Of a DNA stretch of 64,000 nucleotides, positions 45,869 through 54,332 are shown in pieces (within the stretch, counting starts at the first letter, position 1; the number at the start of each line of letters is the position of its first letter). Below the pieces are notes generated by a model. The model was not told the DNA's origin. It searched no databases and saw only the letters and a list, made by a program, of their open reading frames with translations. Position numbers and translations under genes: made by a program. Origin of the DNA: an uncultured Ilumatobacter sp. (GTDB lineage: Bacteria > Actinomycetota > Acidimicrobiia > Acidimicrobiales > Ilumatobacteraceae); the NCBI GenBank assembly GCA_905182555.1, contig CAJJBX010000021.1, forward strand, positions 1 through 64,000, given 5' to 3'.

Positions 45869-47269
45869 CTACCTTTTAGTGAGTTTCGTAAAACGCGAGA
45901 TTGCGTCGTCGAGGCATCGCTTGAGCAATGCAGGATCATCGATTGCTGCCGAGTCGATGTTCAAGCCCATGTCCAAGTTGCCGTGGTAACTGAGCAGCGT
46001 CAAGTTAAACGCCACGCCGCTCAGCGGGCCGACCGGAATGTTGTGCAACAACTGGGCGCCGGCGACGAACAACGGCATCGGAGCGCCGCGCACGTTTGAT
46101 GTGGCGAAGTCGACGGTCTGCGACTGCTGGCGAGCCATTCGAGTCAGTAGCGACGTCGGTAGGCCTGTGGCTACCGCTGCCATCGAGTCGAGGTTGGCGC
46201 CGCCCGTGGCGCTGACAGCAGCTGTTGCGGCTTGGTCGATTTCGTGGAATCGTTCGTCCAGCGACATTTCGCCGGTTGGGACGAGCATCCGGACGAGCGA
46301 AAATGCATTGGCGCCAGAGGACTCGGTGCGCGTGCTGATTGCCATCGATGCCCGGAGCGTCTCAACGGGACTGCCCTGCCCGATGTGATAGGCGCTTGCT
46401 GCATCGGTCGCAATCGTTAAAAACGCTGTGTTCAGTGTTCCTCCTAGCCGCTTGGCCGCAGCTTTCGTCGCGTCAAACGGTGCCACAGAATGTTCGAGGG
46501 TGCGACGCGTCGAGCGTTGCGTCCACAGCGGCGAACGAGCGGGGTCGGTGTCGCCCAACTGGTTGACGATGCCGCGCAACGTTCTGGCTGCTGTGATGCT
46601 GGCGTCGGGGATCTGCGACGGGTCAGAGAGCAACTCCTTCACTTGTTTGAGGATGCCCAACGGGAGCCGCATTGATGCGGCGAGGACCTCTCGGACGGCA
46701 TCGGCAGCCTTGGTGTCGTCGTCGCGCTGGTCCTGGGCGGCGGCCGCGATGTCGTCAGGTGTCAGGGGTTCCGGCTGGATCGCATCGCGCTCGAAGTCGA
46801 GGAATTCGAGCGACAGCTTTACGCCGCTTTCACCGTCGGCGATGGTGTGATGGAGCTTCTGGATGAGCGCTGCCCGGTTGCCCTTGAGTCCTTCGACGAC
46901 GGTGAACTGCCACAGCGGGCGGGTGCGGTCGAACGGGTCAGCACACAGCAGCGTCGCAAGGTCGAAGAGTTGCCGTTCAGTGCCGGGCTTGGGAAGCGCG
47001 ACGTGTCGCACGTGCAGATTGATGTCGAAATCAGAATCCTCGACCCAGGTCGGGGCGCTCACGTTGCCCGGTGCGGTGTGCACTCGTTGGCGCAGGCGTG
47101 GCATGCGATGGCTGGCACGGATGAGGCGTTCGCGCAGCAAGTCGAAGTCAGGCGTACGGTCGAGGATCGTCACCGACGCGAACGTCGACGAGAGATGTGG
47201 GTCTTTCTCCAGCCGCCACATCAGGCCCTCAGCGTCGCTCATCTTGTTGTCGTACGCGATGTCGCTCAT
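45869..47269 (-). CDS. Wax ester synthase / diacylglycerol acyltransferase
   Basis: WS/DGAT-family acyltransferase of 466 residues. It shows the catalytic motif HHTIADG in IQKLHHTIADGESG, the PLW motif in RTRPLWQFTVVEG and the TSNVRGAP-like block near residue 370. These enzymes esterify acyl-CoA with fatty alcohol or diacylglycerol to store neutral lipid and are frequent in Actinomycetota. The start ATG 47269 (MSDIAYDNKMSDAEG) is preferred to the GTG two codons upstream. Confidence 0.9.
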   Translation of the reverse strand: MSDIAYDNKMSDAEGLMWRLEKDPHLSSTFASVTILDRTPDFDLLRERLIRASHRMPRLRQRVHTAPGNVSAPTWVEDSDFDINLHVRHVALPKPGTERQLFDLATLLCADPFDRTRPLWQFTVVEGLKGNRAALIQKLHHTIADGESGVKLSLEFLDFERDAIQPEPLTPDDIAAAAQDQRDDDTKAADAVREVLAASMRLPLGILKQVKELLSDPSQIPDASITAARTLRGIVNQLGDTDPARSPLWTQRSTRRTLEHSVAPFDATKAAAKRLGGTLNTAFLTIATDAASAYHIGQGSPVETLRASMAISTRTESSGANAFSLVRMLVPTGEMSLDERFHEIDQAATAAVSATGGANLDSMAAVATGLPTSLLTRMARQQSQTVDFATSNVRGAPMPLFVAGAQLLHNIPVGPLSGVAFNLTLLSYHGNLDMGLNIDSAAIDDPALLKRCLDDAISRFTKLTKR

Positions 47270-47360
47270 TACCACTCAGGATATGCGAGCAAACGCAGCG
47301 GTCTGCCCGAGCAATGAGCACCAAGCCCACTGGGTGCTCTCGGGCCTCATCGCGCTGCTG

Positions 47361-47966
47361 TCAGGCGGGCAGGAGGCGTCGTGCGATGCGGCGGCCGACG
47401 AGGCCGAGAATGCGGCCAACGACGAGGCCACCGACGACGTCAGACGCGTGATGTATCCGCACATAGGCGCGGCTGGTGCCCACGATGCCGGCAAGGGTGA
47501 ACCACACGGTGCCCAGCCGCTTGCCATCCCATGCGGTCAGCATGGTGGCGGCGAAGGTGGCGGCACTGGAGTGCCCAGACGGGAACGACGAAGTCATTGG
47601 CTTGCGAACCTTTAACCGGTCGTCGCCATCGGTGGTCGGACGCGTGCGCTTGAACAGACGCTTGACGCCTTGGTTGACAATGAGGCTCTCAGCGCCGATC
47701 AGAATGGCAAGCACGACCACCTGGTCTCGGCGGCCCTTGACGAGGCCCCGGGTGATACTGATTACATGCCAGATGAGGCTGAACTCACCGACGTGGCTGG
47801 CGGTGGTAAAGACCCTGTCGGCGACTGGGTGACCGCGAACTTGCTCGAGGAGCTTGTCGGCGCGTCGATCGAATGCGTCAACGGTGGGGCCGAACGCTCC
47901 TTGGCCGGGAACGTCGCCGAGCGGTGGGTCGGCAATCGATTCCGGCGCTGCGTCTGTTACCGCCAT
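47361..47966 (-). CDS. PAP2-family membrane phosphatase
   Basis: Membrane phosphatase of 201 residues. All three PAP2 signatures are present: KRLFKRTRP, SSFPSGHSS and SRAYVRIHHASD. Several hydrophobic helices flank them. It may dephosphorylate phosphatidate or undecaprenyl diphosphate. Its ATG (47966) overlaps the stop of the RecB-like gene by one base (TGATG), so both come from one mRNA; a shared function is not obvious. A WS/DGAT gene upstream could use the diacylglycerol product. Confidence 0.88.
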   Translation of the reverse strand: MAVTDAAPESIADPPLGDVPGQGAFGPTVDAFDRRADKLLEQVRGHPVADRVFTTASHVGEFSLIWHVISITRGLVKGRRDQVVVLAILIGAESLIVNQGVKRLFKRTRPTTDGDDRLKVRKPMTSSFPSGHSSAATFAATMLTAWDGKRLGTVWFTLAGIVGTSRAYVRIHHASDVVGGLVVGRILGLVGRRIARRLLPA

Positions 47967-48832
47967 CAGGATTCGAGGCTGACTGGGATCGGCGCAAGTA
48001 ACGCTTCGTAGGCGGCTCTGGCCTCGGTTTCGGCCAGGGCGGGGTCGCCGTTAAATTCGGGGCACCACTGTTGGAATGAGCACCAGTTGCAGAGGTTGCT
48101 CTGGTTGGGTCGGAAATCGCCGGTGGTGCACGCACGTTCGACTGCAGCCCACACCGCCTTCGTTCGAGTCGTGATGAACCTGACCGATTGTGCGGACGGG
48201 GTGGTTTCAATCGTCTCGCCAGTTTTGAGGTACATCAGGCGAATCTTCGACGGAACCACGCCGAAGACCTGTTCGCAGAGAAATGCGTAGAAGTGCACCC
48301 CGGCGAGGCTTTTCTGTTCGTACCGACCCGACGGCGCTCGGCCAGTTTTGTAGTCGGTGACGACCAGCCCGCCGTGCTCGTCGAGTTCGAGGCGGTCAAT
48401 GATGCCGCGGAGCTGCAGATTGCCCACGTCGGCGGTCATCCAGAGTTCGAGGCCGATCTCGCGGACCGTGCTCGGGTCTTCCATGCCGAAGTACTTTTCG
48501 ATCAATGATTCGCACTCGCGACGGAACGATGTGGCACCTGCCTCGTCGAGCCGGAGGCCCACGTAGTCGGGATGTGTCGCGTACTCGTCGAGCGCCGTAG
48601 CCAGGTCGATGGCGAGGGAGTCGGGCGTGCGATCGGCACCTGAGCGAACAAACAGCAACTCGAGAGCCCGGTGCACGACGGTGCCTTTGGTTGTGGCGAC
48701 GCCGGGCGGTTCGGGAAGCTTCTGGATGCTTGAGAAACGGAATTGCATCGGGCACGATGTGAACGACGAAACCCGCGACGGCGAGAGCGTCATCGGCACC
48801 GGGTAGGCCGGCTCGACGGCAGCTTCTGACAT
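47966..48832 (-). CDS. RecB-family (PD-(D/E)XK) nuclease, probable Fe-S type
   Basis: Stand-alone nuclease of 288 residues. It shows SFTSCPMQF with the first cysteine, GTVVHRALE, the catalytic GIIDRLELDEHG and DYKTG, and a C-terminal CNWCSFQQWCPEF. The four cysteines match the iron-sulfur-stapled nuclease domain of AddB- and Cas4-like enzymes. No helicase or cas gene is near, so it is an actinobacterial RecB-like exonuclease of unknown role. It is coupled to the PAP2 gene. Confidence 0.85.
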   Translation of the reverse strand: MSEAAVEPAYPVPMTLSPSRVSSFTSCPMQFRFSSIQKLPEPPGVATTKGTVVHRALELLFVRSGADRTPDSLAIDLATALDEYATHPDYVGLRLDEAGATSFRRECESLIEKYFGMEDPSTVREIGLELWMTADVGNLQLRGIIDRLELDEHGGLVVTDYKTGRAPSGRYEQKSLAGVHFYAFLCEQVFGVVPSKIRLMYLKTGETIETTPSAQSVRFITTRTKAVWAAVERACTTGDFRPNQSNLCNWCSFQQWCPEFNGDPALAETEARAAYEALLAPIPVSLES

Positions 48833-48873
48833 ATGTCTCACCCTACAGATCCGCTGTCGCAGCCGGATCGCAG

Positions 48874-49710
48874 TCAGCTGAGGGTGTCGCGAAGTAGGTC
48901 GGCAATGACGTCGGGTGTGATGAAGGGCGTGAGGTGGTTGCCCGCAGTCAGTTCGATGTAGGAGCCGTTCGGGAGGCGCTCGGCGACGCTGGCCGCGATC
49001 CCCGCGGGTGACCGTTCCTCATCAACCTTGCCCGATACGACGATGACCCTGGCCTCAACTTCGGGGAGGAGGTCCCAGAAGCCATGGGTGCCACCGGTTT
49101 CGAATGTCCGCGCTTCGTGTTCGGGAGCACAGCGCAACTCGACACCAGCCCCAGCACCGATCGGGGTAAAGCCCTGCTCGACGTATGCGCGAAGGATGTC
49201 GGCGTCGAAGAACTGCATCGGTGGTTTCGATGCGTACCGCTCGATCGCCGCCTCGTACGAGTCGAACGTTGCGCGGCGATTTCGGGCGGCGGCAATCATG
49301 GGAGTGGGCTCACCCTGGGGACCAACGTCGGGAGAGGGGAAAATTATCGGCTCGAACACGACCAGTGTCTCGAACAGGCCGGGGCTGGCGTGGGCAGCCA
49401 TCACGAGCGAGGCGCCTCCCATCGAGTGGCCGAATGCGACAAGGCCCCCGTCCGGCGCGATTGCTTCGGCTGCGACGCGAGCGTCATCGCCGTACTTGGA
49501 CCAGTCGACCTGCCAGTCGTCGGGTCGCGCGGTCATGCCATGGCCGCGGTGGTCGAGGCCGAAGGATGTGAAGTCGTTGCTCAGGCGGCGGGCGATCGGC
49601 TCGTAGCAGTGGGCGTGGAAGCCGGTTGCGTGGGACCAGAGGAGTTTCCGGCCGGTGCCGCCGAACTCGTGAACCGCTACCTGAATACCGTCTGATGATT
49701 CGATCCGCAC
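48874..49710 (-). CDS. Alpha/beta hydrolase
   Basis: Alpha/beta-fold hydrolase of 278 residues. The nucleophile elbow is GHSMGGASLV. LLWSHATGFHAHCY carries the oxyanion region, FGLDHRGHGMTARP follows, and the catalytic histidine is in LTAGNHLTPF. It may act on esters, lactones or haloalkanes; no substrate is evident. Start is GTG 49710. It lies 42 bp upstream of the RecB-like gene on the same strand. Confidence 0.85.
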   Translation of the reverse strand: MRIESSDGIQVAVHEFGGTGRKLLWSHATGFHAHCYEPIARRLSNDFTSFGLDHRGHGMTARPDDWQVDWSKYGDDARVAAEAIAPDGGLVAFGHSMGGASLVMAAHASPGLFETLVVFEPIIFPSPDVGPQGEPTPMIAAARNRRATFDSYEAAIERYASKPPMQFFDADILRAYVEQGFTPIGAGAGVELRCAPEHEARTFETGGTHGFWDLLPEVEARVIVVSGKVDEERSPAGIAASVAERLPNGSYIELTAGNHLTPFITPDVIADLLRDTLS

Positions 49711-49773
49711 GACGCCATCATCGTTCGCCCAGGCGGCCCGGGGCCAATCGTGAGCGCCGTTGTGGCGCGCGGG

Positions 49774-50046
49774 TCAGTTCTCGTTCTTGCGCTTGCGAGC
49801 GCGCCGCCACCAGGCGAGGAAGAGTCGATCAAGCAATACGCCGAGGCCGATCGAAATGGCGATGGCGACCCATGTCCGACTGTTGAAATCGAAGAACAGG
49901 AACTCGATCGAAGTTCGCTCGCGGTTCTGCAAAATAAACATCGCAGTGATCGCCGCGACAAAAATCGTGAGCACCAAAAAAAGCCCTGGCCCGTTGCGTC
50001 CAGCGGCGCCAGGTTGGTCGTTGTACTGAAGATCGTTGTCGCGCAC
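49774..50046 (-). CDS. LapA/DUF1049-domain membrane protein
   Basis: A 90-residue protein with two hydrophobic segments (GLFLVLTIFVAAITAMFILQ; WVAIAISIGLGVLLDRLFL) separated by NRERTSIEFLFFDF, and a basic C-terminal tail. This is the LapA/YciS-like topology. In E. coli such proteins help control lipopolysaccharide assembly; their role in Actinomycetota is unknown. Start is GTG 50046. Confidence 0.75.
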   Translation of the reverse strand: MRDNDLQYNDQPGAAGRNGPGLFLVLTIFVAAITAMFILQNRERTSIEFLFFDFNSRTWVAIAISIGLGVLLDRLFLAWWRRARKRKNEN

Positions 50047-50158
50047 GTCAACAGCATGTCAGAAACAGATACCCAAACACGCCGAAAGTGCGATGTAGGT
50101 GCGAGGGCAGGTGCGCGCCGACCCCGCGCTTTCGGTGAAAGGTTGGCCTACCGGGCGC

Positions 50159-51033
50159 TTACTTGAGGGCCTTGAGGAACATTGCCGTCTCTTCGGCGAT
50201 TGCGGCGGGAACTTCGTAGCCGGTCTGGTCGGTGACGGTGTCCCAGTTGTCGCGCAAGCTCTCGGGCGTGAGCGAATCGGATGTGTAGCCCTGGCACTCG
50301 GCAATGAACACTTCGGCAACGCGGCCTCCGCCGACCGAGTACGTGCGACCAGTTGACTCGCAGGACTCATGGCTCAGGTAGGTGACAAGCGGCGAGACAA
50401 GCTCGGGTTGCAGTTTCTCGCCGAGCGAACCGAGAAGATCTTCGGTCATGCTGCTGAGCAGGCCCGCGTCGGGACCCTCGTCCGCACCAGCGTCGGCCGG
50501 CGTGAAGCCCACGAGGCCCATCTGTGTGAGAAGCTCGTCGAGGCCTGTCCGAAGTTGCCAAAGATGCCGGCAGCCGACGATGTGGACACGATGCGGCCAT
50601 ACCCCTGTTCGCGCATCAGCTTCCAGGCCGGGCCAGTGACGTTGAACGCCCCGCGGAGGTGGACGTCGAGAACGGGGTCGACGAGGTCGGGGGTCATGTT
50701 ATGGAACGATTTGTCGCGAAGGATGCCGGCATTGTTGATGACGATGTCGACTTTGCCGTAGGCGTCGACGGCGGACTTGACGATCGATTCGCCGCCCTCG
50801 GGCGTGGCGACCGAATCGGTGTTGGCAACGGCGTCGCCGCCGGCTGCGGTGATCTCGTCGACAACCAGTTGCGCTGCGCCCTTGTCGCTGCCCGAACCAT
50901 CGACAGAACCGCCAAGGTCGTTCACCACGATGAGAGCGCCACGAGCCGCCATCATCAGTGCATGTTGCCTACCCAGGCCACCACCGGCGCCGGTAATGAT
51001 CGCTACTTTGCCGTCGAATCCAAGATCAGTCAT
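50159..51033 (-). pseudogene. SDR gene (multifunctional beta-oxidation type) with damaged catalytic core
   Basis: MTDLGFDGKVAIITGAGGGL, VVNDLGGSVDGSGSDKGA, VINNAGILRDKSF and SSAAGIFGNFGQ match the HSD17B4/FOX2-like SDRs. MTEDLLGSLGEKLQPELV and SVGGGRVAEVFI match the C-terminus. Between them (about 50455-50560) the expected NYxAAK and following helix are absent: only MGLVGFT is recognisable, with unrelated residues on both sides and a frame change. The catalytic Tyr and Lys are therefore missing, and about ten residues are lost. As written it cannot be active. Confidence 0.7.
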
Positions 51034-51129
51034 AGAGATTTACATTACCCACGGGTAACCGAGGTCGACCAACCTTGTGCCATGTGGCGGCCCGTGGTCG
51101 GCCTCGCTTGGGCTCGCAAGAGAGATTTC

Positions 51130-53511
51130 CTACTTGTTGATCTGTACGGCGATCCGAACGGGGTTGTCGGCGCTGACGACGAGGCGTTCGCCGTCGACAC
51201 GGAGCGGGACGCCGAGCCCGTCGGCCAGGGTGAGTGTGCAACCGTCGTGATCGAGGTCGACGCGGACCTTTGAGCCGTGTCGCGTCAGGTGAAAAGTGAT
51301 GCTGTCCCACGCTGCTGGCAGACGAGGGGTGAACTCGATGAAGTCGCCGCGTTCGACCAACCCGGCGAAGCCGTACACGATGCCGGCCCACACGCCGCCG
51401 GCCGATGCGATGTGTACGCCGTCAGCGGTGTTGTTGTGGGAGTCGTGGAGGTCGAGGTACAAGGCCTGCTGGAAGTAGTCGACAGCGAGCTCTTCGTAGC
51501 CAACGTTGGCCGCGACGATCGCCTGAACGCACGCTGACAGCGACGAGTCTCCTGTGGTAATCGGGTCGTAGTAGTCGAAGTTTCGTCGCTTCTGGTCTTC
51601 TGAGAATTGCTCGCCGCGCAGGAACATCGCGAGGACAACGTCGGCCTGTTTGAGCACCCGGTGTCGGTAGATCACCAGCGGGTGGAAGTTCAAAAGCAGC
51701 GGGTACTTGTCGGGTGGTGTGCCCTCCCAATCCCACGGCTCGAGGTCGAGGAACTCGGAGTCTTGCGGATGGATCTCCAGTTCTTCGTCGAATGGGATGT
51801 GCATCGCGTCGGCAGCTGCATCCCACGTATCGAGTTCGCCGAGGTCGAGCTCGGTCGAGCGCTGCACGTGTTCGAACATTTCGGGGTTCCACTCGGCGAG
51901 GAAACGCACGGTGCGCGCTGCGTAGCGGAGATTGAAACGCGCCATGACGTTCGTGTACGTGTTGTCGTTGACGACGGTCGTGTACTCGTCGGGGCCGGTC
52001 ACCCGGTGGATATGAAAGCTGCCCGATCCGTTGGTGTTGTAGAAGCCAAGATCGGCCCACATCCGCGCGGTCTCGATGAGAATCTCGGCGCCCTCATGTG
52101 CGAGGAACTCGATGTCGCCCGTTGCGTCGAGGTAGCGGCGAAGCGCAAAGACCACCGCTGCGTTGATGTGATATTGCGCTGTGCCAGCGGCGTAGTAGGC
52201 CGACGCTTCTTCGCCGTTGATGGTGCGCCACGGGTAGAGCGCGCCGTTCTCGCTGAGCATCTTGGCCCGCGCTCGCGCGGTGTCGAGCATCTGCCACCGA
52301 AAGCGAAGGACCTTGCGGGCGGCCTGTGGGTTGGTGTAGGCGAGGAATGGTGCGACGTATACCTCGGTGTCCCAGAAGTAGTGCCCGTCGTAACCGCCGG
52401 CAGTGACAGCCTTCGCGGCGATGCCCTGCTCGTGTGTCCGTGCAGAAGCCTGGGCGAGCTGGAACAGGTTCCACCGCAGCGCCTGCTGCGCTCGATCGTC
52501 GCCACGCAGCTCTATGTCTGACGCAGCCCAGAAATCGGCGAGCCACGACTGCTGTTCGGAACGCAACTGGTCGAGACCGTCGTCGGCTGCGCGCTGCAGA
52601 GTCCGTCGACAACGGTCAGCAAGCTCTTCCGCCGGGACACCAGTGGAGGAGTGGTACGACGCAAACTTGGTGATTCGGATTGTGTCGCCCGGCTGCGCCT
52701 CGACGGTGAACACGGTCTTGGCGAGGTCGTCTTCGGTGCTGTGCTCGATGTCGACAGCGCCTGTGGTCTCAACGACGTGTTGCATGCCGACGGCTAACGT
52801 CATCTCGCTGTTGACGCAGCGGTAGCCAAGGACGGTGTTGTCGCCGTCGTGCTCGCTCAACATGGGCTCGAGTACTCGATCGGCAAACTGGCTGGCCTGA
52901 CGCGGATCGGTAGTGCCGTCGCCTTCGCCGAGCGCTGCGTTCGGAACGTGGTATTCGTCCTCGCCGTCTTGCCTGTTCATTAACTGCGAGGAGATGACAA
53001 TGGGTGCGGCGTCGTCGAGCAGCGTGACCTCGAACGTCATCGCTGCGACGTGGCGGTGTTCGAAGCTCACGAGGCGCGTGGAAGCGACGCGGACCCGCTT
53101 GCCGCCGGGCGTTCGCCAAACGAAGCCACGGGTCAACTCGCCGGTACGAAAGTCGAGTGTTCGCTCGTAGTTGATGAGTTCGGCACTTTCGAGCAGGAGC
53201 GGCTCGTCGTCGACGTACAGCTTCATCAGCTTGGCATCGGGAGCGTTGACGATCGTCTGGCCAGTCGTCGCGAACCCGTATGCGTTCTCGGCGTGTTTGA
53301 TCTGCCAGGTCTCGTGGAACCCGTTGACGTAGGTGCCGTGGGAGTGAGCGTTGCGACCCTCTTCTGGGTTGGCGCGCATGCCGATGTAGCCGTTGCCGAC
53401 GGCGAACAGCGTCTCGGTGTGGCCGAGGTCGTCATCGCAGTATTCGAGTTCGGTCAGCCGCCACGGATCGACGGGAAATCGATATTCGGGAAGGGGAGTT
53501 GGGTTGGCCAT
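51130..53511 (-). CDS. GH65 disaccharide phosphorylase (maltose/trehalose/kojibiose type)
   Basis: Inverting phosphorylase of 793 residues. It shows TLFAVGNGYIGMRANPEEGR in the N-terminal beta-sandwich, YFWDTEVYVAPFL, the catalytic glutamate in RVTGPDEYTTVVNDNTYTN, and LLNFHPLVIYRHRVLKQADV in the phosphate loop. GH65 phosphorylases split an alpha-glucoside with phosphate to beta-glucose-1-P and glucose. Exact specificity cannot be read. A beta-phosphoglucomutase gene ends 6 bp upstream, so the pair converts disaccharide to glucose-6-P. OtsA in the same window makes trehalose the obvious candidate. Confidence 0.88.
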   Translation of the reverse strand: MANPTPLPEYRFPVDPWRLTELEYCDDDLGHTETLFAVGNGYIGMRANPEEGRNAHSHGTYVNGFHETWQIKHAENAYGFATTGQTIVNAPDAKLMKLYVDDEPLLLESAELINYERTLDFRTGELTRGFVWRTPGGKRVRVASTRLVSFEHRHVAAMTFEVTLLDDAAPIVISSQLMNRQDGEDEYHVPNAALGEGDGTTDPRQASQFADRVLEPMLSEHDGDNTVLGYRCVNSEMTLAVGMQHVVETTGAVDIEHSTEDDLAKTVFTVEAQPGDTIRITKFASYHSSTGVPAEELADRCRRTLQRAADDGLDQLRSEQQSWLADFWAASDIELRGDDRAQQALRWNLFQLAQASARTHEQGIAAKAVTAGGYDGHYFWDTEVYVAPFLAYTNPQAARKVLRFRWQMLDTARARAKMLSENGALYPWRTINGEEASAYYAAGTAQYHINAAVVFALRRYLDATGDIEFLAHEGAEILIETARMWADLGFYNTNGSGSFHIHRVTGPDEYTTVVNDNTYTNVMARFNLRYAARTVRFLAEWNPEMFEHVQRSTELDLGELDTWDAAADAMHIPFDEELEIHPQDSEFLDLEPWDWEGTPPDKYPLLLNFHPLVIYRHRVLKQADVVLAMFLRGEQFSEDQKRRNFDYYDPITTGDSSLSACVQAIVAANVGYEELAVDYFQQALYLDLHDSHNNTADGVHIASAGGVWAGIVYGFAGLVERGDFIEFTPRLPAAWDSITFHLTRHGSKVRVDLDHDGCTLTLADGLGVPLRVDGERLVVSADNPVRIAVQINK

Positions 53512-53517
53512 GTCAGT

Positions 53518-54234
53518 TCAGTAGTTCAGTAGTTCGTCGAGGTCGGCAACAACGAATGTCGCGCCGTGGTCGAGTAGCGCCTGCGGGCCGGCGCCTCGGT
53601 CGACTCCAATAACCACCGCAAAGTTGCCGGCAGCGCCTGCAGCGACACCGGAGGCGGCATCTTCCACGACCACAGTTCGTGCCGGGTCGACGCCCAGTTG
53701 TTCGGCGCCGAGTAGATAGCCATCGGGAGCTGGCTTTCCAGCGAGCCCCTGATCGGTGGCGACAATGCCATCGATCACGATGTCAAATCGGTCGCTGAGT
53801 CCAGCAGCTTCGAGGACTGGAACAGCATTTTTCGAAGATGACACGATGGCGTCGGGGATCGATGCGTTGATCAGCAGTTTGAGCGTGGCCGCCGAACCCG
53901 GATACGCGGCGATGCCGTCACGTGCGAGTACCTCGTTGAAGAGTGCATTCTTGCGGTTACCCATAGCGCAAACCGTGCTGTCGCCGGGAGCGTCAGATGG
54001 GTCGCCGTCGGCGAGCGTGATGCTACGCGAGGCCAGGAACGACCGGACACCGTCGTAGCGCGGCTTGCCGTCGATGTATTCGAGGTAGTCAGCCTTGGTG
54101 TAGTCGTAGTCGGCGAACAGCTCGCCCCAGGCGTGTTCGTGGATCTCGGCGGTCGGAGTGATGACGCCATCGAGGTCGAAGAGCACTGCGTCGTAGTCGC
54201 TCCACCGGAAGGTTGCGGCCGTCGGTTGTTCCAT
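53518..54234 (-). CDS. Beta-phosphoglucomutase-type HAD phosphatase
   Basis: HAD-superfamily protein of 238 residues. The nucleophile aspartate is in VLFDLDGVITPT, motif II in IVSSSKNAVP, the lysine in GLAGKPAPDGYLLG, and motif IV in VVEDAASGVAAG. Beta-PGM turns beta-glucose-1-P, the product of GH65 phosphorylases, into glucose-6-P. It is 6 bp upstream of the GH65 gene and surely co-transcribed. ATG 54234 is chosen as start. PgmB is the likely symbol, but specificity was not tested. Confidence 0.85.
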   Translation of the reverse strand: MEQPTAATFRWSDYDAVLFDLDGVITPTAEIHEHAWGELFADYDYTKADYLEYIDGKPRYDGVRSFLASRSITLADGDPSDAPGDSTVCAMGNRKNALFNEVLARDGIAAYPGSAATLKLLINASIPDAIVSSSKNAVPVLEAAGLSDRFDIVIDGIVATDQGLAGKPAPDGYLLGAEQLGVDPARTVVVEDAASGVAAGAAGNFAVVIGVDRGAGPQALLDHGATFVVADLDELLNY

Positions 54235-54332
54235 CGCGTTGAGGCTACGCGACCGGTCAGAATTGTGTATCGGGTCAGGCCTGTTTGGCAACTGTTGAAG
54301 AGACGCCCGTGCCTTCTGCTCTTCCTGCGTTA

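Noticed and set aside
47966-48832. Cas4 or AddB as identity of the RecB-like nuclease
   Set aside because: Same fold and cysteines, but no cas genes and no helicase domain; left as a general RecB-family nuclease.
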